From contig NC_134418.1 of the NCBI RefSeq assembly GCF_030867145.1, forward strand, positions 64,501 to 128,500: a stretch of DNA of 64,000 bases, read 5' to 3'. This DNA is from Opisthocomus hoazin (Eukaryota > Chordata > Aves > Opisthocomiformes > Opisthocomidae). The position numbers and the translations under genes are program-made. The notes under the pieces were generated by a model. That model was not told the DNA's origin. It did no database searches and saw only the letters and a list, made by a program, of their open reading frames with translations. Shown piece by piece: positions 30,245-42,642 of this stretch (its first letter is position 1; each line of letters starts with the position of its first letter).

Positions 30245-30852
30245 TACGTGCCGACGGCGCGCCGGAGTGGCCAGTCCCCAGTCCCTGCGCGGAACGCCGG
30301 GCTGCAGTACCGCATTGCGGCCAGGGGACGGCGCCAGCGGACACGGCGCGGCGCCCACGCCCGGCCCCACCTCCGGGTCCAGGCAGCGCGCGCCGCCGGC
30401 ACGGGGCGGCACCTCCGCACGGCTCCGGGCAGCGCCCTGCCGCGCGCCTCCTGCTCTGGGCAGCCCCCGACTCGCGGCTCCGACACGGCGCCGCACCCCC
30501 GCCGCTCCTTGCCCCCGACCCGGACCCCGATCTCCCGGGGGCTTTTCCCCAGGACCTGCCACTCCATCCACACCCCCACACACCCCGCGCTCACCTTCTC
30601 CCTCGCTGCAGCCGCAACCCGGCTACGGCTCTGCTCCTCCCTCGACTCGCACCGGCCCCTCCACAGCCACCCGGGGCACGGCAGCACCGGGCCCTCCACC
30701 GGCAGAGGGAGGGGCCGTAGCCATCAGCCGTGCTGCCCGCACCTGGGGCTCCTCCGGCCCCGGCCCACGGCTGGATCCCACGGTGCCGTCATTGGGCAAA
30801 CACAAAGACCCTCTGAAGCCGTTTGGGCATTTCAGCAAGCAGGCAGGCGTCC

Positions 30853-30858
30853 TTTATT
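30853..30858 (-). terminator. AATAAA of the short unit, unit A (terminal exon 30853-31104)
   Basis: GCAATAAAGG on minus. Acceptor TTTTTCTGCAG at 31105. Confidence 0.55.
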
Positions 30859-31242
30859 GCAGCACCGGACACACAGGGCACGGCTCCTCCCAGCGCGCAC
30901 AGCACCTGTGCCACTCGAGCGGCAGTACCGAATTTTGGTCACCGGGTGGCAGCAGCGAGCTCTTGCACACGGCGCCACCGCGCATTCGCGTCTCCCGAGC
31001 CGCAGTACCGAACTTTGGTCACCGGGTGGCAACAGCGAGCCCTGCGGCATGCCCGGTCGAGGCGTGCCCGCACCGCTTTCTGGGGACCGGACGCAGCGGG
31101 AACGCTGCAGAAAAACACACGGAACTGACCACAGAACTACCCTTCGTCCCGCGCAGCGGGGGCTGTGGCGGGACCAAGGACAACGCCTCGTCGCACATGC
31201 CCGAGAGCAATGCGGCTGCCCGGCAGCCGAGTCCCTGAAAAC

Positions 31243-31377
31243 GACACCTCCCGGCATGCCCTGGCTAGCAGGGCTCGGCCGCCCGGCAGCCGGAAGACTA
31301 CACCTCCCGGCATGCTCCGGGGAGCAGCGTGGCCGACCGCGCGCCCCGCGCCCCAGCACTACAGCTCCCAGCACGCC
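31243..31377 (+). promoter_or_regulatory. ZNF143/THAP11-type site triplet, unit A
   Basis: 31243-31260, 31297-31316 (ACTACACCTCCCGGCATGCT) and 31358-31377 (ACTACAGCTCCCAGCACGCC). Confidence 0.7.
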
Positions 31378-31851
31378 GCGGGAGCTGCGGGCCTCGGCTT
31401 GCGGGGACACCGTGCCCGAAATGGCGCTGGACCCCCGCCGCTCCTTGCCTCCCACACGGACCCCGCTCGGCAGGTACCCTCGCCCGCCTCGGGGCTTTCC
31501 CCGGGACCCGCCGCTCCATCGACCGCCCCGCGCTCACCTTCTCCCTCGCTGCAGCCGCAGCCCGGTCACGGCTCCGCTCCTCCCTCGGCTCGCACCGGCC
31601 CCTCCACGGCCACCCCGGTCACGGCAGCACCGGGCCCTCCACCGGCAGAGGGAGGGGCCGTCGCCATCAGCCGTGCTGCCCGCACCTGGGGCTCCCCCGG
31701 CCCCGGGCCCACGGCTGGAGCCCGGCAGGAACAGGGGGCCGTCGCCCCTGCCCCACAGCCCGTCCCCTCCTCCCCTGGGCTCTGGCGCAGCCTCTCGTCC
31801 CGTGCAAACCACGCACAAACGCAGCCGCGAGGGCAAAAGGGACTGCAGGTC

Positions 31852-31857
31852 TTTATT
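31852..31857 (-). terminator. AATAAA of gene B-I (terminal exon 31852-32059)
   Basis: Same structure as the other long-gene terminal exons. Tail ends QRIAPGTD before TGA. Confidence 0.6.
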
Positions 31858-32059
31858 CAGTCACGCACCCAGCCAGTCCCGGGAGACGCTCTGCTCCGGG
31901 GCTCGGGGCCCCCGATGCTCCCTCTGCCCCTCCGACACCTCGGCAGTCCTTCCCGCAGCTGCGCCCGTTGCTCCAGCGGGGAACACTTGGTCAGTCCGTT
32001 CCGGGAGCGATGCGCTGCTCGGCAGAGGCCGCCAAAAATGAGGAGCAGGGCGCAGGCCA

Positions 32060-34290
32060 CTACAAGAGAGGAGAAAAGTGACAGGTGGCTGGACTGCGGC
32101 GGTGTAACGAGAAAGCACGAAGCAGGGAAAGGGACAGCGAGAGAAGGACGGGGACAGGCAGTCCCACAGAGATGGAGAAAGAAGCAGCAGGAAGAGAGGA
32201 AGAGTGGCAGCAGAAAGAAGAAGAGGGAGCAGGACAGAGACCGAAAAAGGATGGGGGAGCAGGACAGAGGCGCAGAAAAAACCTGCAACGGGCAGCACGA
32301 CAGGAAGGGAGGAAAAAAGAATAGGGGCAGGGACCCGGACTGAGACAGATGGGGAAAGACAAAAAAAAAAAGCTACAAAAACAGGGCAGAGAGGGAGGAA
32401 TGAGACAACATGGACAGGGAGCCGGGACCGCAAACGACGGAGGGAAGGGGCGAGGGTGGGCAGGACAACACGAAACAAACCACATAGCTACACGCTACAG
32501 GGAAAAGAGGGAAGACTTAAGAAGTAGGGAGCGGGAGCTGAACAAAAGAGAGCCAGAGAGGAAAAAGCCAGAGAGTAATGCGTACAGAAAGAAAGGGGGG
32601 GGGGATTCTAAAACAGGGTCATCGGGGAGACAGACACAAGTAAGAAGGACAAAGGACAAAAGCAACAGGCTACGAGGTGGAGAGGGAAGAATCAATGAAT
32701 ATGGACAGAGCGCTGGCCAGAGAGAGACCGAGAAAGGCAAAAGATGGCACGGGTGACAGGGCAGAGAGGGACGAATTTAAAAACCAGGCACAGGGAGTCG
32801 GACAGAGGGAAAGGCAGAAATAAGAGGAGAAAAAGTGACGGGCCACGGGGCAGAGAGGGAGGAATGGATAAAGAGCAACAGGGGACCGGACAGAGCACAA
32901 TGGAGAATGGAAAAAAAGCAAAAGCACGCTCCAGGGAAGACGGAGGGACTGAAGAACAGCGACCAGGAGCTGGACAGCGAGACACAGAGGAAGACCAAAA
33001 AACCAACGAAACAAAACCAGTGATGGGCTACAAGATGGGCTGGGGGAAACACAAAACAGCGCCAGGGAGCTGGACACAGAGAGATGGAGACAGACAGACC
33101 AATAGCGTGGGGCTACAGGGGGCAGAGGAACGAATTAAACACTGAGGACGGGGAGCCAGACAGAGAGAGAGGGAGATCGCGGAGAACAGTGGTGGGTGCA
33201 GGAAGAAGAGGTAAGAGTTAATAAATGGGGACAGGGAGCCGCACAGGGAGGGACCGAGAAAGGCAAACACAGCAGCAGGGCATAGGGCAGAGAGGAAGAA
33301 CTAAAAAACAGGGGCAGTGAGACAGACATAGAGAGATGGAGAAAAGAAAAAAGCAATGGGTGATGTGGCAGAGAGGGAGGACTTAAAAACAGGCACGGGA
33401 AGCAAGAAAGACTGAAAGGGGGGGGGGGCGGCGCTGAATCCAATAGGCAACAGGATGGAGAGGGAGGACTTAAAAGTGAGGGACGAGAAGCTGGGAAGAC
33501 AGAGAGGTGGAGAAAGAAACAGAATCACAACACGCTACAGTGCCAAGAAGGAAGAAGCTGAACAACAGGGACAGGGAGCCAGACAAAGAGAGCCAGAGAA
33601 AGAAAAAATACCGACGGGCCACAGGACAGAGAGGGAGGAATGAAACAATAGGGATCCGGAGCCGGGCAGTCAGAGAGGGAGGAAGAAGAAATAGCCAGGG
33701 GCAATAAGGCAGAGAGAGAAGGCGGCAAAAACAGGGATCTGGACCAGATCGATGACAAAAGACAAGGACAGTGATGGGCTATAGGGAGGAGAGGGAGGAA
33801 TGCGAAGACAGGGGCGAGGCGCCAGATGCGGAGCAAGGCATACAGGAAGTACAGCAAAAGCTAGAGAGCAGAGAGGGAGGAATTAAACCACAGGGATAGG
33901 GAGCCGGGGAGGGAGCTGGAAAAAGGGATGGAGGAGGGGAGACGAGGAGGAATTAAAAAATTGGGATCCAGAGCCCGAGAAAGAAGTAAAATTGCCACAG
34001 GCTAAATAAAGGGCCCAGAAGGAAGAAATTGAAAACCAGGGAGCAGAAGCCAGCCAGAGAGAGACGCAGAAAGGAAAAACCACGATGGGCTCCCAGATGG
34101 AGAGGGAGGAATTTCAAAAAGGAAGGGAGCGGGAGCCATACACAGAGAGACAGAAAAAGGGAAGATAGCAACAGGCCACAGGGCAGCGAGGGAAGAATTG
34201 AAAAGTAGGGACAGGAAGCCGGACAGAGCGCAACGAGAAAGAAATGGCCGGGGGGGAAACACAGCACCACCACCTGCGACAGGCTACAGG
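32060..34290 (+). repeat. purine-rich satellite, unit A segment 5
   Basis: Copy of 18401-20632. No gene. Confidence 0.85.
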
Positions 34291-34760
34291 GCTAGCCCAA
34301 GCTGGCCAGTGGAAATATTCCGTACCACAGACGTCACGCACAGCTTATAAATGGGGGCTGGCTGCGGGGCAGGAATCAGCTCTTGTCGTTTCCGCGAGTT
34401 GGAACCCGCTCTCGTCCGGGAGGTCAAACTATTTTGGAATTTAGCGAAACTTGCGATTTCCGGGTTCCGCAATCGCTGTTCGGGGACTGCCTGTGAATCG
34501 GTCATCGGGTGGTGAGAGAAACTGTACTGCGTATAGTTTGGTTCGCATGTGCGTTGTTGCAATTATTATCATCGTTATTAGAATTATCAGCAGTATTTCC
34601 TTTGTTGCCTTACTAAACTGTCTTTATCTCAACCGACAAGTTTGACCTTTGGTCCATTTGTCCTCCGCATCCCGCTGGGGAGGGAACGGGCCGGGGGTGG
34701 GGGCTGTGAGCGAGCAGCTCTCTAGTGCTTAGTTGCCGGCTGCCAAGTTAAACCATGACA
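34291..34760 (+). mobile_element. LTR fossil in unit B
   Basis: As in unit A, but with AAACTTGCG where the units at 20633 and 48011 have AAGCTTGCG. Confidence 0.8.
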
Positions 34761-35930
34761 GACAGAGAGGGAGGAATTAAAAAAAAACAGGACTGGGAGC
34801 AATCTACAGAGAGACGTCCGGGAACGAAAGTGTAAACAGCACCGCGTACAGGGCAGAGAGGGAGGAATTCAACAAAAATAATAAGGAAAGACAGGGAGCC
34901 GGACAGAGGGACACAGAGACAGAGAAAACAGCAATGGGCTACAAGACAGAGAGGGAGGGATTAAAAAATCCTGGCGGGGAGCCGGACCGGGAGAGACGGC
35001 AAAAGAAATGAAATCGCGCCGTGGCACAGGGAAGACAGGAGGACAACACTGAAAACCAGGGCCTGGGAACTGGAAAGAGAGAGCCAGAGAATGAAAGAAC
35101 TCCTGACGGGCTCTAGGGCAGAGACAGGAGGAATGAAAAAACAGGGGCGGGGAGACAGAGAGAGACAGAGAGAGAGAAATAAGAGGGGGGGAAAGCAACA
35201 GGCCGCAGGCTCCAGAGGGAGGAAGTGCGAAAGAGGGGCTGGGAGCCGCACAGGGAGAGGGTGGAGAAACAGACCTGCAGAAGTGACAGGGTATGGGGCA
35301 GAGAGGGAGGAACTTAAAAAAATCAGGACCTTGAGCCAGAAGAGACGGAGAAAATAAAAATGGTGACGGGTAACAGGGCAGAGAGGGAGGAATGAAAAAA
35401 GAGGGACAGGAAGCCAGAACAGAGAGACTGCGAAGGCAAAAAGTCCCGACAGCTTCCGCAGAGAGGGCGAGGAACTGAAACTTAGAGACAGGGAGTTGGA
35501 CAGAGAGAGACAGAGAAAGAAAAAGAGAAAAAAGACGGAGATGCAGAAAGGGAAAAGGAGCGACAGGACAGAGAGGGAGGAATTCAAAATGAGGGGCAGG
35601 GAGCAGAATAAAGAGAGACAGAGAAAGAGGCAGACGCGCAACGTGCTACGGAGCTGAGAAGGAAGACCTTGAACCACAGGGACAGGGAGCCGGACAGAGA
35701 GTCCCAGAGATGGCAAAAGTACCGACGGGCTATAGGGCAGAGAGGGGGGAAAGCAAAAACCGTGATCGGGAGCCAGACAGAAAGAGATAGGGAAGCAAAA
35801 GAAAGTCACGGGCTACAGGGCAGAGAGAGGGAGGACCTAAAAGACGGGGACAGGGAGCTGGTCAGAGATGGAGAAAGCAGGTACACGGGAGCGGGGAGGG
35901 GGTTGGAGGGGGCAGGGAGGAAAAAAAAGC
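34761..35930 (+). repeat. purine-rich satellite, unit B segment 1
   Basis: As 21103-22270. Confidence 0.85.
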
Positions 35931-36023
35931 CAAAAATCACAGCAGTGTGGGAAAGAGAGGGATCCAGGGGAGAGCCCGGGATGCAGAAGAGGGGCGACAG
36001 GGCCCCGAGGGCCTGGCACTCAC

Positions 36024-36133
36024 CGCAGATCTCGCTCTTAGCACTGCCGGGAGACTCTGCCGCTTCAGACGCTTCTCTCTCCTGCTCTCCTCCCTTCCTC
36101 TTCCGTAACTCAGGTCGCTTGGCTGTCCCCCAC
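36024..36133 (-). other. 110-nt exon-2-like cassette, unit B (module I intron)
   Basis: Same splice sites and frame as 22366-22475. Confidence 0.45.
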
Positions 36134-36238
36134 CTAAGAGAAAACGTCCATGTCTCGCAGCTCTGGCGAGACAAGGCTCCCCAGACAAGTAGCCTCGCCT
36201 GCTCACGCACTACGCGCAGGAACAAGACAAGAGGGAAA

Positions 36239-36260
36239 GAGAGAGAGAGAGAGAGAGAGA
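36239..36260 (+). repeat. (GA)n microsatellite, unit B
   Basis: Same length as in unit A. Confidence 0.95.
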
Positions 36261-37860
36261 ATGACGAGCGGGCAGCAGAACTGACGGATCAAGAGAGAAA
36301 CTGAATCAGGGGAATAAAGAACGCTGGAGGGAGACAAACGTACAGGCAACAAGCCAGATGGACGAGGGCAGGAGACACACAGATCAGGACAAAGAGGTGG
36401 AGAAAGTGAAAACAGTGATGGGCTGCAGGACGAGAAAAAAGGCCAAGGAGCAGGACAGAGGAGAATAACGGGACAGCAAGCTGGACAGGGGCATATAGCA
36501 AGAAACAAAGGGACAGGCAGCAGTATGGAGATATACAGACAAAGAGTTACGGGGAGGATGGAGGACAGAGAGAATGAGAGAAAAGGGACAGGGAGAGGGG
36601 CACAGATGGAGAAAGAAATGCTGGCGACAGAGAGAGGAAGAAAGCAACAGGACAGAGGCAGAGAGGTAGAGAAAGGAAGAAAAAAGTAGCGACGAGTAGG
36701 AGGCCAGAGGCACAAGGAAAAGACAGGAGGAAGGACAGAGTGACAGAGAAAACCGGTGAGGGACAGGACGCCAGAAAGAAAGATACTGTGAAAGAGAGCG
36801 CGACAGGGAGCAGGACGCTGGGACAGACAGCAACCGAGAGCAACCGAGAGAACGGCAGCGAGGCGGAGCACAAGAGAAAACAGGGACTGAGAGCAAGACC
36901 GAGGGGTGAAGCAATAAATAATGGGGCTGGGGAGCAGGACAGCAGAAGAGAGAGACAGAGAGGGGGACACTTAAGACAACCGCAAACTGAGAGGGAGAAG
37001 GAGAAGAGCACAGAGGGTCACAGACAAAAAGAGAGGGACGGCAGAAAGAGAAAAACAAGACGAGGGAGGAGGACTGAGGAGCAGAGAGAAAAAGGGTACA
37101 GGGAAAAGGACAGAGATGCAGAAAACAAGGCAAGACTGGAGCCAGAACACAGGGCAAAACTGACAAGGACAGGCAGCGCAACAAAGGGATGGAGGAGGAA
37201 AGAACAGTGATGGGCCGCAGCACAGAGGAAAAGAGAGAAAAAGAGCAAGAAGAGCAAGAGAAGGAGAATGACAGGAGGGTGTAGACAGAAAGACTGGGAC
37301 ACGTCAAAGGGGCACTTGGGGGATACACACATCGGAAGGGTAGAAAGGAAAAGGGAGGGATGGGGAGCAAGACAGCGTGATAGAGCGAGACGGAGGAAAT
37401 GGAGTGCAAGGGCGCAGAAAAGCAGAGGTACTGGGAAGAGGAAAGAACGTCAGGGAGAGAAAGGTGAGGGTGGGGAGCAGGAGAGAGGTAGAGAACAAAA
37501 AAAATAGCCACAGGCAGAATAACAGAAATACGGAGAATAAAAAATTACTTCCAGGCAGCAGGACAGAGGCACAGAGCAAGAGGAACAAAAAACCACAGGG
37601 AGAAGGACGGGTAACACACAGCACGACACTGCGGGAGTGAGAGGACGGAACAGAGCAAGGCAGAGGAATGAGGAGCAAAAACAAAAAAACAACCCAGCAA
37701 ACAGAAAGGGAACTGGACAGAGATAGGCAGCAGGGCACAGAGATGGAGAAAGAAAAAACAGCAACAAGGACAGGGAATGAGGAATAGAGAGGAAAAGAGC
37801 GGGACAGGGAAACAAATACAGACAAAAGAAGGGGAGGTACAGGGAAGGAAAAGAAAAGCT
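36261..37860 (+). repeat. purine-rich satellite, unit B segment 2
   Basis: As 22603-24202. Confidence 0.85.
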
Positions 37861-37881
37861 GGGGGGGGGGGGGGGGGGGGG
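37861..37881 (+). repeat. poly-G run of 21, unit B
   Basis: Followed by AGGAGGAAT rather than AAATCAC, so both length and flank differ from A and C. Confidence 0.9.
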
Positions 37882-37976
37882 AGGAGGAATCACAGCAGCA
37901 TGGGAGAGAGAAGGATCCAGGGGAGGGCCCGGGACGCAGAAGAGGAGCGACAGGGCCCCGAGGGCCCGCCACTCAC

Positions 37977-38086
37977 CGCAGCTCTCGCTCTCGGCGCTGC
38001 CGGGAGACTCTGCTGCTTCAGGCACTTCTCTCTCCTGCGCTCCTCCCTTCCTCTTCCGTAACTCCGGTCGCTTGGCTGTCCTACAC
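37977..38086 (-). CDS. candidate exon 2 of gene B-I
   Basis: 110 nt, translation as in A-I. Confidence 0.45.
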
Positions 38087-38129
38087 CTAAGAGAAAACAC
38101 GCATGTCTCGCGGCTCTTAGCAGACGAAG

Positions 38130-39560
38130 CTCCCTAGGCACGTAGCCTCGCTCGCTCACGCGCTCCACAACCGTACCATGCTGCTGGTGACACATACAGA
38201 CCCTGCGGGACACGCTGGCGGCCTGGCCTGCTGCAGGCTACCAAGAGGGAGCCTTCCTCACCCGCAGAGGCAGGCTCTCTCCTGCCTGCGGCGCCAGGCA
38301 GCTGCCAGCCAGGTGGCCTTCCATTTTTTCTTCTTCTTCAGCCTTCTCGGGACTCTCCAGCTTCAGCCCCGCCAGCTCCCGTCCGCAGCCACTCAGCGCT
38401 CCGCCTCTCCCTTTTCGCTCCCACGACGCCAGGAGACCGAGGCCCGGCACACACAGCCCTCACAAGCCTGGAGCGGGCGCAGCCAACGGCATCCCCAGGG
38501 CAGGAACGGACCAACGCGTCCTCAGCGCGGCCCCTGCCACAGAGAAAGAAGCAGCGGCGACCGCGTTAAGGGAGGCCGAGGCACGCTCGAGGCCCAGTGT
38601 GCCGCCCGCACCACGGGCCTTGGGGGAGGCCGGGGGCTCCGGGACAGGCTTCAGGGGACGTGCTGGAGCTGGGGGCGGCTGCGCGGGGCGAGCGGGGCCG
38701 GGGAGCGCTGCCGAGTTGGGGGGGCGGTGTGCCCGCCTCCTTCCCCCCTTCCCTTCCGTCACCTCCCGCCTCTGGCCCCGGGGCTGCCGGCACCCGCCTC
38801 GCCTCCAGCGCACCGGCAGCCTGTCGCAGCGGACGGCTCGAAGCTTCCCGTCCCACCACCCTCGGGCAACCACCACGCAGCCCCGCACCCGCCGGAGGGG
38901 AGCCCGCGCCTCACGGCTGGCCTCTCCGCTCCCCCGCCGCCCCGGCACCCGACACCAGGGCGCCGCCATGCTGCTGCGCCGCACTGCGCATGCGCCACGC
39001 GCCGACGGCGCGCCGGAGGGGCCACAGCCTGCGCGCAACGCCTGGCTGCAGTACCGCTCCGGGTCGGGGCAGCGCGCGCCGCCGGCACGGGGCGGCACCT
39101 CCGCACGGCTCCGGGCAGCCCCCGACTCGCGGCTCCGACACGGCGCCGAACCCCCGCCCCTCCCTGTCCCCGACACGGACCCCGCCCTCCCGGGGGCTTT
39201 TCCCCGGGACGCGCTGCTCCATCCACCTCCCCCCCCACCCCGCGCTCACCTTCTCCCTCGCTGCAGCCGCAGCCCGGCCACGGCTCCGCTCCTCCCTCGG
39301 CTCGCACCGGCCCCTCCACGGCCACCCCGGTCACGGCAGCACCGGGCCCTCCACCGGCAGAGGGAGGGGCCGTCGCCATCAGCCGTGCTGCCCGCACCTG
39401 GGGCTCCCCCGGCCCCGGGCCCACGACTGGAGCCCGGCAGGAACAGGGGGCCGTCGCCCCTGCCCCACAGCCCGTCCCCTCCTCCCTTGGGCTCTGGCAC
39501 AGCCCCTCGTCCCGTGCAAACCAAGCACAAATGCAGCCGCGAGGGCAAAAGGGACCGCAG
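38130..39560 (-). promoter_or_regulatory. CpG-island module I, unit B
   Basis: As module I of A, but shorter between NRF1 and exon A. Contains exon 1 (38915-38969) and exon A (39250-39379). Confidence 0.65.
38986..38995. promoter_or_regulatory. NRF1-type palindrome, unit B module I
   Basis: GCGCATGCGC upstream of the exon 1 ATG at 38969. Confidence 0.6.
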
Positions 39561-39563
39561 GTC

Positions 39564-39569
39564 TTTATT
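39564..39569 (-). terminator. AATAAA of gene B-II (terminal exon 39564-39770)
   Basis: One base is missing just upstream of the signal compared with other copies (TTTATTAGTCACG on +). The AATAAA itself is intact. Confidence 0.6.
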
Positions 39570-39774
39570 AGTCACGCACCCAGCCAGTCCCGGGAGCCGC
39601 TCTGCTCCGGGGCTCGGGGCCCCCGATGCTCCCTCTGCCCCTCCGACACCTCGGCAGTCCTTCCCGCAACTGCGCCCGTTGCTCCAGCAGGGAACAGTCG
39701 GTCAGTCGGCTCCCGGAGCGATGCGCTGTTCGGCAGAGGCCGCCAAAAATGAGGAGCAGGGTGCAGGCCACTAC

Positions 39775-40350
39775 AAGAGAGGAGAAAAGTGACAGATGGC
39801 TGGACAGCGGCGGTGTAACGAGAAAGCACGAAGCGGGGAAAGGGACAGCGAGAGAAGCACGGGGACAGGCAGTCCCACAGAGATGGAGAAAGAAGCAGCA
39901 GGAAGAGAGGAAGAGTGGCAGCAGAAAGAAGAAGAGGGAGCAGGACAGAGACCGAAAATGAAGAACGGGGAGCAGGAAGGAGATGCAAAAAAAAACCCTG
40001 TAGCATTGAAAGAGGAAAAAAGAATAGCGGCAGGGACCTGGGCAAAGAGAGATGAGGAAATAGAATAGAATAGACATGGAGAAAGCAGTAGATCTGTGAC
40101 GCGCTATGGAGCCGAGAAGGAAGGCCTCAAATCAAGGGACAAGGAGCCAGACAAAAGAGCACCAGAGACAGCAAAAGTACTGACAGGCTACAGAGCAGGA
40201 GGAAAGCAAAAGTAGTAACCGGGAGCTGAACAGAAAGAGGGGAAGAAGGAAAAAAACGCCACGGGCTGCAGGGCAGAAAGAGGGAGGACCTAAAAGATGG
40301 GGACAAGTCAGAGACAGATGGAGAAAGAAGGTACACAAGAGCAGAAAAAA
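39775..40350 (+). repeat. purine-rich satellite, unit B segment 3
   Basis: As 26200-26775. Confidence 0.8.
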
Positions 40351-40443
40351 AAATAATCGTAGCAGTGTGGGAAAGAGAGGGAGCCAGGGGAGGGCCCAGG
40401 ATGCAGAAGAGGGGTGACAGGGCCCCGAGGGCCCAGGACTCAC

Positions 40444-40553
40444 CGCAGCTCTCACTCTCGGTGCTGCCGGGAGACTTGGACACTTCAGATGCTTCTCTCT
40501 CCTTCTCTCTTCCCTTCTTCTTCTGTAACTCAAATCGTTTGGCTCGCCTCCAC
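40444..40553 (-). other. 110-nt exon-2-like cassette, unit B (module II intron)
   Basis: Phase 1 gives GGGEPNDLSYRRRREERRRE.... Splice sites intact. Confidence 0.5.
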
Positions 40554-40779
40554 CTGAGAGAAAATGCATGTGGTTGTCTTAGAGCTCATACGAGACGCGG
40601 CTTCCTAGACAAGAAGCCTCACTGCACACTGTATGCAGGAATAGGACAGAGAAAGAGAGAGAATATGATGAGTGGGAAGCAGAACTCACAGATCGAGAGA
40701 GAACTTGAATCAGAGGAATAAACAAGGCAGGAAAGAGAGATAAAGACAGGGAAGAAGCCGGAAGAAAAGGGCCTTTCTG

Positions 40780-41130
40780 GCCTCTACTCACACCCCCCAG
40801 CCTCCCATCTCTTTCCAGCCTCCTTTTTTTCTGGCCTCTACTCTCGCCCCTGGCCTCCCACCCCTCTGCAGCCTCCCACCCCTCTGCGGCCTCCTTTTTT
40901 TCTTTCTGGCCTCTACTCTCGCCCCCGGCCTCCCACCCTGCTGCGGCCTCCCACCCCTTTCCGGCCTCCTTCTTTTTCTGGTCTCTACTCTCGCCCCCAG
41001 CCTCCCACCCCTCATCAGCCTCCTACCTCCCATTTTGCTGGCCTCTACATAGTTCAGCTTCCCACCCCTATGCAACCTCCTACCTCTTTCCAGCCTCCAC
41101 TCCCCGCCCCAAGCTTCCCACCCCCGTCCC
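40780..41130 (+). repeat. pyrimidine-rich 75-bp minisatellite, unit B (about 3 copies)
   Basis: Same unit as at 27205 but contracted. Confidence 0.9.
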
Positions 41131-42550
41131 CACACACTGACAGAAAGAGAAAAACGACAGTGAACAGGGAAAAAGGTATTAAGAAACAAAGAAAGGGTCA
41201 GACGAAGAAGAGGGTGGTTAGGGTTGGAACCCCAACACAAACCAGCAAGGGGCTAGTGGACAGAGAGAGAGGAAGAGAAGAAAGGGCCGGGAAGCAAGAC
41301 AGAGAAGGAGAGAAAGGCAAAAAGGGAGAGCCGGCTGGACAGGGACGTATAGCAAGAAACAACCAGACAGGCAGCAGGACAGAGACACAGAGACAGAAAA
41401 ACCGGGGGACAGGAACCAGGACAGAGTGACGGCGAGAGGAAACAAGGGCCAGGGAGCAGGACAGCGATGGAGAAAGAAGCACTGCGGCAGCAGGGTAGAA
41501 AGAGAAGGAAGAAAGGCCAGAAGAAGGATGGGGAATGACAGAGAAGGGAAAGAGAAGGACAAGGAGCAGGACAGATTGTCAAAGAAAGGGAGTGGGACAA
41601 GGTGATACTGAGAGAGAAAAAGGGGACAGGGAGGCAGGATAAAGTGAAAGACAGGCAAAAATAAGAGACAGGGGAGCAGGACAGAGACGGAGGGGGAAAC
41701 GCCTCGGCTGGGCAGCAGGAGAGAGAGGCGGAGAAGGGAAAAAACAGCACAAAACCTGGGACGGCCAACCTGGGTGGGCGGGGAGCAGGTCAGAGAGCCG
41801 GAGAAAGGAAAAACACTGCTGTGGAGCAGCAGAGGGGAACGGAGAAAGAAAGAGAGCGAGGGGGAGCAGGGCAGAGAAACGGAGAGAGAAAATAAGTGAC
41901 GGGGAGCAGGGCAGAGCCCTAGGAAGACGAAAATAAGACACGGGAGAAGACCGAGGAGCTCAGAGAGAAAGAAGGGTCGAAAGAAAACGCCAGAGAGGTA
42001 GAGAAATCAAGAAAAACAGGGACGAGGAGCCTTGCAGAGACGGAGCACGAAAATGTTGGGCCGGTGAGCGCGAAAGAGGGAGAGAGAGACAGGGGCAGGG
42101 GGAGGAGATGAAGAAGAAAGGAGAGACAAAGATGGCAATGGAGCACAGGACACACAGGCAGAGAGAGAAAAAGGACAGTGAACAGGAAAAAAGGGACCGA
42201 GAAACAAAGAAAGGGTCAGATCTAGACAAAGAGACCAAGAAGAGGGGAGGCGGGGGGGTGTGTGCAGGGAAACCCCAAAACAAACCAGCAAGGGGCTACA
42301 GGACGGAGAGAAAGGGCCATGAAGCAGGACAGAGAAGGAGAGAAAGGCAAAAAGGGAGAGCTGGCTGAACAGGGACGTATAGCAAGAAACGACCGGACAG
42401 GCAGCAGGACAGAGAAACAGAGACAGGGAGCCGGCTAAAGAAATTCTGGAGGGAGAAAAAGAGGGAGAGGTAGCAGGACACAAACACAGACAGAAGACGG
42501 GAGGTACAGGGAAAGGGAAAGAAAAGGAAAAAGAAAAAACAAACAAACAA
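41131..42550 (+). repeat. purine-rich satellite, unit B segment 4
   Basis: As 27716-29135. Confidence 0.85.
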
Positions 42551-42642
42551 AACAATCACAGCAGCGTGGGACAGAGAAGGATCCAGGGGAGGGCCCGGGA
42601 CGCAGAAGAGGGGCGACAGGGCCCCGGAGGCCCGCCACTCAC

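Larger units (their letters stand above)
25987..30780 (-). other. candidate minus-strand gene A-II
   Basis: Exon A (30595 to ATG 30724, closed by a stop before the donor), exon 1 (30164-30218, MAAPWCRVPGRRGSREAS), exon 2 (29225-29334, GVGQPSDRSYGRGMEESRRE...), terminal exon (26194 to 25987). Phases agree as in A-I, predicting about 77 residues from exon 1. A further 110-nt cassette is at 26868-26977. The intron is much shorter than in A-I because it lacks the LTR-bearing part. Family unknown, coding status uncertain. Confidence 0.45.
30853..31720 (-). ncRNA. candidate short two-exon unit, unit A
   Basis: Exon A' from 31538 upward with donor GAGAAG|GTGAGC. Intron with ZNF143 triplet. Terminal exon 31104 to 30853 containing two 80-bp sub-repeats. 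The longest exon frame from an ATG is closed before the donor, so likely non-coding. Confidence 0.35.
29390..31850 (-). promoter_or_regulatory. CpG-island module II, unit A
   Basis: About 2.4 kb. It holds two tandem copies of the exon A segment (30595-30770 and 31538-31720), NRF1 and exon 1, the short-unit terminal exon and the ZNF143 triplet. The AATAAA of gene B-I lies immediately to the right (31852). Confidence 0.65.
20633..34290 (+). repeat. macrosatellite unit A (13,658 bp)
   Basis: Unit boundaries were set at the start of the LTR fossil. Order: LTR, purine satellite, cassette, purine satellite, poly-G, module I, purine satellite, cassette, pyrimidine minisatellite, purine satellite, module II, purine satellite. 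Nearly identical to unit C at an offset of about 27,381. Confidence 0.9.
31852..39440 (-). other. candidate minus-strand gene B-I
   Basis: Exon A (39250-39379, ATG at 39379, MATAPPSAGGGPGAAVTGVA..., 43 codons, phase 1), exon 1 (38915-38969), exon 2 (37977-38086), cassette 36024-36133, terminal exon (32059 to 31852). The exon 1 donor here is AGCC|GTGAG, slightly weaker than in A and C. The island is shorter than in A and C because it lacks a block near the exon A/exon 1 interval. Unrecognised, coding status uncertain. Confidence 0.45.

Noticed and set aside
20633-34290. Ribosomal DNA intergenic spacer
   Set aside because: Pyrimidine-rich repeats and CpG islands made me consider it, but no 18S, 5.8S or 28S sequence occurs in more than 43 kb of array.
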